A DNA stretch of 12,662 nucleotides, taken from the NCBI GenBank assembly GCA_038244055.1, contig JBBRTW010000187.1:1-12662 (forward strand). Reading direction: 5' to 3'. The notes below the pieces were generated by a model. It was given only the letters and a program-made list of their open reading frames with translations. It did not search any database and was not told where the DNA came from. The position numbers and the translations under genes are program-made. This DNA is from DASPKW01 sp038244055 (GTDB lineage Bacteria > Planctomycetota > Phycisphaerae > Tepidisphaerales > Tepidisphaeraceae). This document shows, piece by piece, positions 6,931 to 12,662 of this stretch (positions within the stretch are counted from its first letter, which is position 1; each line of letters starts with the position of its first letter).

Positions 6931-7274
6931 GGTTTCTCCTTCAAACAGTGGATCGACCCGGAACTGGAAATACGCGTCGTGAACCTACGCACATCAATGA
7001 CCGGCGAGGCAGCCGAACGTTAGTTTCGCGGCACTGCCCAGATTTGGGCAGTGCCGATCACCGTAGGCATTAGACAACTGGAAATGCGACGACACGCCCA
7101 ACCCGCGAAGGGCGTATGGCTATTTGATATCAATCAACAACAACATTGGCAATTAAATTCCTGGGAAAACCCTGATACGCGGCCGGCTGCGGAGACGCTG
7201 CCCAAGCCGCCAGATCCGATGACGGCATAGTGGGGCGGGCTGATGCTGGAGACAATCATATCTCCCTGATTCGC
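6931..7274. other. intergenic region with hairpins between rnc and the small exported gene
   Basis: This 344-bp gap lies between two minus-strand genes. It contains the strong 12-bp hairpin at 7029-7056, a bulged hairpin at 7183-7208 and an AT-rich patch with the palindrome TTGATATCAA (7124-7133). A promoter for the small gene should lie just right of 6940, but I see only weak candidates. No coding signal is present. Confidence 0.5.
7029..7056. repeat. perfect 12-bp hairpin
   Basis: CGGCACTGCCCA and TGGGCAGTGCCG form a 12-bp perfect stem around GATT. No T-run follows on either strand, and it is about 220 bases beyond the rnc stop. It is more likely a REP-like interspersed palindrome than an intrinsic terminator, though it may stabilise or end the rnc transcript. 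Confidence 0.65.
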
Positions 7275-8036
7275 TCACTCGACATCACTGTCTTCGAATT
7301 CGCCTTCATCTTCAGACTCCGATGCCGCCACCAGATCTTCCGCCTCCACGCAGGCGATCACGCCCAGTTCCTCCAGGGCGAACTTGGCGGCCTTCTGCTC
7401 GGCCGTCTTTTTGTTCGGGCCCCAGGCGCTGGTGAAGCGTTTGCCGTCGATCGCCACGCAGACTTCGAAACACTTGGAGTGATCCGGCCCCTTCTCATCC
7501 ATCAGCTCATAAATCGGCGTCGCCCCCATCGCCTTCTGGGCGTGCTGCTGGAGGACGGCTTTGAAATTCTGCTGATGCTCATCGGCCGCGATGGCGTCGA
7601 TCTTGGGGTTCATCGTGCGCAGGATGTATTCCTTGGCGACATCGAACCCGCCATCCAGATACAGCGCGGCGACGATGGATTCATACACGGCAGCCGACAG
7701 TGAACTCGGCAGCGCATCGCGCGAGCTGATCCCCTTGCCGGTGATGAGCATTTCCGTCAGGCCGGTTTCGATGGAAATCTCGGCGCAGGTTTTCCGCGAC
7801 ACGACGGCCGACTTGATCTTGGTCAGATCGCCTTCGAGAAACTCGGTGAAGCGCCGAAAAAGGGCTTCGCAGACGACCAGATCCAGCACCGCATCGCCCA
7901 GAAACTCCATCCGCTCATTGGAGAGCAGGCGGGTATTGGCGATCGAGGCGTGGGTGAGCGACTCGGTCAGCAAATCCGGATTCTTGAAAGTGTACTGGAT
8001 AATCGATTCGGCCTTGGCGCGGGTTTCACTCGTCAC
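7275..8036 (-). CDS. rnc: ribonuclease III
   Basis: RNase III cleaves double-stranded RNA and matures rRNA precursors in the cytoplasm. The 253-residue protein has a catalytic domain (1-150), then a double-stranded RNA-binding domain (about 155-226), then an acidic tail (SESEDEGEFEDSDVE) not usual for the family. The signature NERMEFLGD (40-48) supplies catalytic E44 and D48. In the second metal cluster, SAAVYESIVAALYLDGG (114-130) has E119, but the position normally Asp (ADxxEA) is A116. GTG 8036 is chosen because the catalytic domain starts right after it (TSETRAKAESII), the length becomes normal, and AAGGA lies ten bases upstream. The frame stays open to ATG 8255, but the added 73 residues are Pro/Arg/Trp-rich and resemble no RNase III N-terminus. 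Its right neighbour, the S55 gene, is divergent. Confidence 0.92.
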   Translation of the reverse strand: MTSETRAKAESIIQYTFKNPDLLTESLTHASIANTRLLSNERMEFLGDAVLDLVVCEALFRRFTEFLEGDLTKIKSAVVSRKTCAEISIETGLTEMLITGKGISSRDALPSSLSAAVYESIVAALYLDGGFDVAKEYILRTMNPKIDAIAADEHQQNFKAVLQQHAQKAMGATPIYELMDEKGPDHSKCFEVCVAIDGKRFTSAWGPNKKTAEQKAAKFALEELGVIACVEAEDLVAASESEDEGEFEDSDVE

Positions 8037-8450
8037 GGGTGCGGGGTCCTTGGTTGTAAGGAACGGCCCAAGCCGCGAAGGTCTGTCAAGACGGGGAGAT
8101 TGCGTAAACCGGGAATGCCCCGGCGGGCGAAGTGCCCAAAGGGGCGGAAGAACCCAGATTTCGACGATCGCCCACCCCGGAACGCCGACTCGGGCGCGAT
8201 CAGCGAAGCGTGAATTCCTCAGGCGAAGCATTCCCGCCTGACGCAAGACCGTCACGACCTCGATGGACTGATGCTCAGTCCGCGGTTGCGGTCGCTCGAA
8301 CGGCAGGCCGGTGAGGGGCGATGACGTGATTCGCGCGGAGACTCACCGACCACAGCGCCGCCAAATTATCGAACGGAAATCAGGGTGTCAATTGGTTTTA
8401 AGCCAAAGTTCCGCTTGCGACCCTTCCGAGCCAGTCCTACGATAGCGACC
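8037..8450. other. divergent leader region between rnc and the S55-like gene
   Basis: The gap is 414 bp. On the rnc side the reading frame remains open to 8255 without looking like protein. Small dyads occur: GCCCC/GGGGC at 8117-8145, TCAGGCG/CGCCTGA at 8219-8241, and GGGAATGC (8111-8118) against GCATTCCC (8228-8235). Together these could form a structured rnc leader about 130 bases long, or be an interspersed repeat. A promoter candidate for the right gene is listed separately. Confidence 0.4.
8415..8443 (+). promoter_or_regulatory. candidate sigma-70 promoter for the S55-like gene
   Basis: TTGCGA (8415-8420) and TACGAT (8438-8443) are separated by exactly 17 bases, each matching four of six consensus positions. 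The ATG at 8451 begins seven bases after the -10, so transcription from it would give a leaderless mRNA. There is no Shine-Dalgarno sequence before this ATG, which fits. It is a pattern match only. Confidence 0.4.
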
Positions 8451-10634
8451 ATGAGAAGTGCGATTTGGCCCGGTTTGCTCATCGTCGCCCTGATTCTGGC
8501 CGGGGCAGGATCGGCAACGGCGGCCGACTTGAAATCTCCGGAATTAAAGTCGCCGGATTCCGGATCGCCCGATTCGCCTTTGCCCATTCGATCGCCCGTT
8601 AAATCACCCGTTCAATCACCCGATGGCAAATCATCCCAGGCTAAATCCAAACCTGCGCCCCGACCGCTTTTCGATCCTCTCCGACATATGGCCGTCGATG
8701 AAGTCCGCGAAGGGATGACCGGCTACGGACTGTCGGTGTTCAAAGGCGTGGCCATCGAGCGTTTCGAGGTCAAAGTGCTTTCCGTTCTGCGCAGCCCGTT
8801 CGTTCCAAAAAATGATGTCGTCCTGATCACCTGCTCGGGCATGGGATTGGAAAATTCGGGCATCGCCCAGGGAATGAGCGGCTCGCCGGTGTTTTTGAAA
8901 GATAGTGCCGGGCGCGAGCGCATGATCGGCGCGGTCGCCTTCGGCTGGCCGATGACTAAGGACCCCATCGCGGGCGTCCAGCCGATCGAGTACATGCTCA
9001 AGATCGCCGATGGACCGGCCGCGGTTTCCCGCGCATCGAGCGATGCCGCCAAGTCTGATGCCGCCGGCGCAGGCTCAACCCCCCTGCCGAAAAAGCGCAT
9101 CCGATGGTCCCTGGATGATGCAAAACTCTCTCTCGGTTTGCTCGCCAGTGCAAAGACTCCCCGCGGCATTGGCCCGACCGCATCCAATGCGGCCGACAAT
9201 CGCGCCATCCGCCTCACGCCGCTCGCCTCGCCCATGGCGACTTCCGGCATTCCCCGCAACATCCTCCGCGCCTATTCACCCCTCTTCGAATCGTGGGGCA
9301 TCGTCCCCCTCGAATCGGCCGTCAGCGGAAAGGCGGCCGGCGCGGATGCCGATTCCATCCGCTTCGCGCCGGGTTCGGTGATGGCCGTCCCCATGCTCAC
9401 CGGCGACATCGAATCGTGCGTTTTCGGCACCTGCACCGAAGTCCTCGGCGAGCGCGTCTTCGGTTTTGGCCACCCCTTTTCCAACGAAGGGCCCGTTGAA
9501 TTTCCACTGGCCACGGGTTCGATCAGCGCGGTCATTCCCAATGTGCAGACCAGTTTCAAAATCGGCGCGCTCGGCAAGATTCGCGGCACGGTCACGGCCG
9601 ATCAGCAGGTCGGCGCGGGCGGGCGAATCGGCGCTTCGCCGCCGATGATCCCGATGGAAATCGCCGTCGCCTATCAGGATGGCTCGGTCGGGCAGACCTA
9701 CAAGATCAACCTCATTTCCAATCCCAAGATGACCGCGGCAGCCGCTTCGATGGCGTTGCAGGCGGCGCTGACCGGCATCAAGGACCTGCCGCAATTCCAC
9801 ACCATCGACTACAGCCTGAATCTCGAATTCGCCAATGGCCAGAAACTGGCGATCAGCAATACCATGGTCAATGTGCATGGCATGGAAATGCTCACCGAAG
9901 TCGGCCTGCCCATCGCCACGGCGGCCGACAATCCGTTTCAGCGGGTGATGCTCACCAAACTCACGGGCAAGATCAGCGTGGCGGGTGAGGCGCGCGATGC
10001 AAGGATTCTCTCGGTGAATCTCGCCAAATCGCGCTTTCAGCCGGGCGAAACCGCCAAACTCTTCGTCACCTATCGCCCCTTCCGCGGCGAAGAAGCGGTC
10101 ATCCCGATCGAATTCGAAATCCCGCGCGATCTGGCCGATGGGGCTTATCAGCTTTACGTCACCGACTGGGACACGTATCTCGAGCAGGAGAAACTTGCCC
10201 GCCCATTCCGCTTCACGGCCGAGACGGTCGATGAAATCTTCGCGGTGTTGAAGGATGTCACCGCCGTCCGCCACGATGCCCTGTATGTTCGCCTGATGCG
10301 CCAGCCCGATGGTGTGGCCATCGGCCGGACCGCCATGCCCCTGCTGCCCTCGAGCCGCCGGCAGGTGCTGCTGGGCGCGGGGCTTTCCAATACCACGCCC
10401 TTCGTCAGTTCCACGGTCAAAGTCGTCCCCGCGCCGGCCGTGATGGATGGAGCGGCCGCGTTCGCGCTCGTCATCTCGCGCAACTCCAAGTCCGAAAGCC
10501 CATTCCCCGCAAAGCTCCCGCACCACGACATCAAACCCCCGCCCGCCGCCGTCCCCACCCCCGATACTAAACCCAAATCCGGCGGAGCTAAACCGGATGC
10601 GAAACCGGATTCGCCGGGCGGAGCGGATAAGTGA
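8451..10634 (+). CDS. exported SpoIVB/S55-like serine peptidase domain protein
   Basis: The 727-residue product starts with a clear signal peptide (MRSAIWPGLLIVALILAG, cleavage near SATAA-D). A Ser/Pro linker (27-70) with repeated KSP/SPD words follows. The conserved part starts at MAVDEVREGMTGYGLSVF (80-97) and contains GIAQGMSGSPVF (137-148), the S55 serine box with S143, then IGAVAFGW and DPIAGVQPIEYML (171-183). A second conserved block, VFGFGHPFSNEGPVEFPL (336-353), carries H341. In SpoIVB the His precedes the Ser, so the order here is reversed. The rest includes an all-beta region (about 510-680) and a Pro-rich tail (690-727). The frame extends upstream to GTG 8385, but ATG 8451 directly precedes the signal peptide. 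The substrate is unknown and it could be a non-proteolytic homologue. It lies upstream of an exported beta-propeller gene on the same strand. Confidence 0.83.
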   Translation: MRSAIWPGLLIVALILAGAGSATAADLKSPELKSPDSGSPDSPLPIRSPVKSPVQSPDGKSSQAKSKPAPRPLFDPLRHMAVDEVREGMTGYGLSVFKGVAIERFEVKVLSVLRSPFVPKNDVVLITCSGMGLENSGIAQGMSGSPVFLKDSAGRERMIGAVAFGWPMTKDPIAGVQPIEYMLKIADGPAAVSRASSDAAKSDAAGAGSTPLPKKRIRWSLDDAKLSLGLLASAKTPRGIGPTASNAADNRAIRLTPLASPMATSGIPRNILRAYSPLFESWGIVPLESAVSGKAAGADADSIRFAPGSVMAVPMLTGDIESCVFGTCTEVLGERVFGFGHPFSNEGPVEFPLATGSISAVIPNVQTSFKIGALGKIRGTVTADQQVGAGGRIGASPPMIPMEIAVAYQDGSVGQTYKINLISNPKMTAAAASMALQAALTGIKDLPQFHTIDYSLNLEFANGQKLAISNTMVNVHGMEMLTEVGLPIATAADNPFQRVMLTKLTGKISVAGEARDARILSVNLAKSRFQPGETAKLFVTYRPFRGEEAVIPIEFEIPRDLADGAYQLYVTDWDTYLEQEKLARPFRFTAETVDEIFAVLKDVTAVRHDALYVRLMRQPDGVAIGRTAMPLLPSSRRQVLLGAGLSNTTPFVSSTVKVVPAPAVMDGAAAFALVISRNSKSESPFPAKLPHHDIKPPPAAVPTPDTKPKSGGAKPDAKPDSPGGADK

Positions 10635-10654
10635 TTCGAAATGTTCCGCTGAAA

Positions 10655-10810
10655 ATTAACCGCGAAGGCACGAAGGCGCGAAGGAAGATGCAAAAAATTC
10701 AAAGTTGAAGTTAATTTGTCCGGAAAGAGGCGTTTTTTTGCCCGCACAATCCAGTCCACTCTTTACTTCCTTCGCGTTTTTCTTCGCGCCTTCGTGCCTT
10801 CGCGTTTAAT
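10655..10810. mobile_element. interspersed inverted-repeat element with GAAGGC-rich ends
   Basis: Positions 10661-10683 and 10782-10804 are perfect 23-bp inverted repeats, 98 bp apart. With one mismatch the pairing extends into the TTAA words on both sides (10656-10660 and 10805-10809). The ends consist of iterated CGAAGGC units, a repeat style I recognise as common in planctomycete and related genomes. The interior has no coding potential and includes a T7 run at 10731-10738. It fills most of the gap between the S55 and propeller genes and could fold in the mRNA, dividing or stabilising the transcript. No target duplication is clear. Confidence 0.7.
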
Positions 10811-10837
10811 TCAACGTCAATTCGATTCGGAGCCGTT

Positions 10838-12662
10838 ATGCACCGTCTGTTGTTCATCATGATCATTCTGCTCCTCGCCCCATTTGCCGGGGCGGTCGGC
10901 GCTTCCCATTGGGTTCACACCACCGAGGCCGATTTCAAGAAGGGCACGCTGCATAATGCCGTCGCCACCAATCTGGGCGACATCAAGCTCTCCCGCGCCG
11001 TCAAGACCATCCTCGAGCAGGACCCCGATGTCAGCGCGGTCTACTCCATGGCCCAGACGCCCGATGGCACGATCTACGCCGGCACAGGCCCGCATGGAGT
11101 GCTGCTCCGCATCAAGGACGACAAGGTCACGCAGGCCTATCACCCCGAAGGCGCATCCAACATCTTCTCCCTGATCGTCGACTCCAAGGGCCGCCTCCTG
11201 ATGGGCACCGGCGGCGAGAAAGGCCAGATTCTCCGCCTCGACCCGGCCGACGCCGCCAAGGGCAAGGCAAAAGGCAGAGCCAAGGCCGAACCAAAAGTCG
11301 AAGAAGTCTTCTCGGCCGAGGGCGTCCAATACATCTGGGCGATGACCCAGACCCCCGATGGCAATCTCTACGCGGCCACGGGGCCAAACGGCCAGATCTT
11401 CGAGATCAAGCCCGATGGATCTCATTCGGTTCTGATCGACAGCGATGAGAACAACATTCTCTCGCTCATCAGCGATGGCAAAGACACGCTCTACGCCGGC
11501 ACGGATCCCAATGGCCTGATCTATCGCATCAATCGCAAAACCAAGGGACTTTTCGTCCTCTACGATGCGGCGGAGTCCGAAGTCAGCACGCTGGCGCTGG
11601 ATTCCAAGGGCAATCTCTACGCCGGCACGGCCGAGGCCAGCGAGCCGGCCGCCGCGCCGCATCCCGATGAAGGCGCCAAGGAGAAGGCGGGCCGGCCCGA
11701 AGGCACGGGCGGCGTGCCTATCCCCTCTCAACCACCCGAAGCCCCGGCGCCGCCCAAACTTCCCGATCCCGCGCCCAACGAGCCCAATCCCATTCCCAAG
11801 GCCAAGTTCATGATCGGCCAGCATCTGCGCACGGGTTACATGCTCCTGGCGGATGACAACCCCGATGATCCCAACAACCCCACGCCCGCGCCGCCCGCTC
11901 CAGGTCAGCCCAATCCCGGCAAGCAGAAACCCAACCCCGCCAAGCCCGGAACCACTCCACCGGCCAATCCCAACCAGCCGCAGCCTCCCGAGCCGATCGA
12001 TTTCGGCAAGCCCCGCGCTGAAGGCAACGCCATCTACAAAATCGATCCCGAAGGCTTCGTCCACGAAATCTTCCGCCAGCCGGTGATGGTCCTCTCCATC
12101 ATCGAGCGCGGCGGCGTGCTTCTAGTCGCCACCGGCAGCGAGGGGCTGATTTACCAGGTCGATCCCGCGGCCGAGGAAACGTCCGTGCTGGCCAAGGTCG
12201 ACCCCAACCAGGTGCTCTGCATGCTGCCGACCGCCGATGGGCGAATCCTCCTGGGCATGGCCAACGTCGGCTCCATCGCCTCCATGAGCAGCGGTTACGC
12301 GACCGAGGGCTCGTTTGTCAGCCCCGTCCTCGATGCCACGCAGATCAGCCGTTTTGGCAAGTTCCGCATGCACGGATCGCTTCCCAGGGACACTACGCTC
12401 ACGGTTGCCACCCGCAGCGGCAACGTCCAGGACCCCGAGCGCGCCGGCTGGTCGAGTTGGTCCGAAGAATCCGCAGCCCAGGAATATATCCAGGTGGCCG
12501 CCCCCTCTGCCCGGTTCCTGCAATACCGATTGTCGCTCACCAGCAAAGAGGGCAAGGAAACGGCCGTCATCGATGAAGTGGATGTGGCATATCAGATGCC
12601 CAACCTCGCGCCGGTGGTCAAGGCCGTCAAAGTGGGCGATAAACTGGCGGCCGCGCTGGAAA
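10838..12662 (+). CDS. exported beta-propeller protein, incomplete at the window end
   Basis: The frame is open for 608 codons and runs off the window. It starts at ATG 10838, five bases after GGAG (10829-10832). A signal peptide (MHRLLFIMIILLLAPFAGAVGA) directs export. At least seven repeats of the form [DT]xxGxLYAGTGxxGxIxRI occur at about 74-92, 115-134, 172-190, 213-231, 255-268 plus 396-402, 424-441 and 465-480; these are beta-propeller blades. Repeat 5 is split by about 130 residues (266-395) rich in Pro, Asn, Glu and Lys, with many NP and PP pairs. From about 490 (FVSPVLDA, WSSWSEES, ARFLQYRLSLTS) a beta-sandwich-like domain begins, ending near NLAPVV (590-595), after which the sequence continues out of the window. 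Such proteins usually bind partners or polymers. An enzymatic role is not evident. It is adjacent to the S55 gene and may act with it in the envelope. Confidence 0.85.
   Translation, partial: MHRLLFIMIILLLAPFAGAVGASHWVHTTEADFKKGTLHNAVATNLGDIKLSRAVKTILEQDPDVSAVYSMAQTPDGTIYAGTGPHGVLLRIKDDKVTQAYHPEGASNIFSLIVDSKGRLLMGTGGEKGQILRLDPADAAKGKAKGRAKAEPKVEEVFSAEGVQYIWAMTQTPDGNLYAATGPNGQIFEIKPDGSHSVLIDSDENNILSLISDGKDTLYAGTDPNGLIYRINRKTKGLFVLYDAAESEVSTLALDSKGNLYAGTAEASEPAAAPHPDEGAKEKAGRPEGTGGVPIPSQPPEAPAPPKLPDPAPNEPNPIPKAKFMIGQHLRTGYMLLADDNPDDPNNPTPAPPAPGQPNPGKQKPNPAKPGTTPPANPNQPQPPEPIDFGKPRAEGNAIYKIDPEGFVHEIFRQPVMVLSIIERGGVLLVATGSEGLIYQVDPAAEETSVLAKVDPNQVLCMLPTADGRILLGMANVGSIASMSSGYATEGSFVSPVLDATQISRFGKFRMHGSLPRDTTLTVATRSGNVQDPERAGWSSWSEESAAQEYIQVAAPSARFLQYRLSLTSKEGKETAVIDEVDVAYQMPNLAPVVKAVKVGDKLAAALE

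Noticed and set aside
8037..8255. 73-residue N-terminal extension of RNase III
   Set aside because: Its composition is unlike the family, and the start at GTG 8036 gives normal length.
9276..10526. 416-codon minus-strand frame opposite the S55-like gene
   Set aside because: Low-complexity Arg/Gly/Asp-rich shadow of a real gene with signal peptide and family motifs.
10731..10738. T7 run after the S55-like gene as an intrinsic terminator
   Set aside because: No stable GC-rich stem directly precedes it.
10817..12064. 415-codon minus-strand frame at the right end
   Set aside because: It is antisense to the plus-strand propeller frame, which is open to the window edge and has a signal peptide, Shine-Dalgarno site and repeated blades. 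The Gly-rich minus translation has no family motif.

Overview
The window is GC-rich, with long genes and several miniature repeat elements. It most resembles a Planctomycetota chromosome, perhaps Phycisphaerae-like. That placement is inference: it rests on the style of the exported S55-type and beta-propeller proteins, weak Shine-Dalgarno signals and the kind of palindromic interspersed repeats. No rRNA or tRNA is present to confirm it.

Layout. Positions 1-1590 are a gene-free repeat island. It holds a 14-bp triplet repeat, oppositely oriented heptanucleotide arrays, twelve units of a 21-bp repeat built on the palindrome ACTTTCGAAAGT, a probable 120-bp MITE with 17-bp inverted ends and a 10-bp target duplication, and a relic of a delta-60 repeat protein gene ending near a strong hairpin. 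Minus strand 4368-1591 is a fused ADP-forming acyl-CoA synthetase with a C-terminal GNAT domain. Divergent from it are pyrE (4633-5169) and an ATP-grasp ligase-like gene (5323-6468), separated by a 119-bp palindromic element that falsely extends the second reading frame. Convergent to these, on the minus strand, are a small exported or lipoprotein-like protein (6930-6511) and rnc (8036-7275). From 8451 on the plus strand come an exported SpoIVB/S55-like protein and, after an interspersed inverted-repeat element, an exported beta-propeller protein that runs off the window end. That last gene has no stop in the window.

How the genes relate. The left and middle genes are housekeeping or metabolic: acyl-CoA/acetate conversion with possible lysine acetylation, pyrimidine synthesis, and double-stranded RNA processing. 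The right-hand pair are both exported and adjacent on the same strand, and form the least understood functional unit here. The S55-like protein has its Ser box before its His box, the reverse of SpoIVB. The propeller has a Pro/Asn-rich insertion of about 130 residues inside one blade. A joint envelope or extracellular role is inference only. I saw no CRISPR array, phage genes, toxin-antitoxin pair or recognisable defence system.
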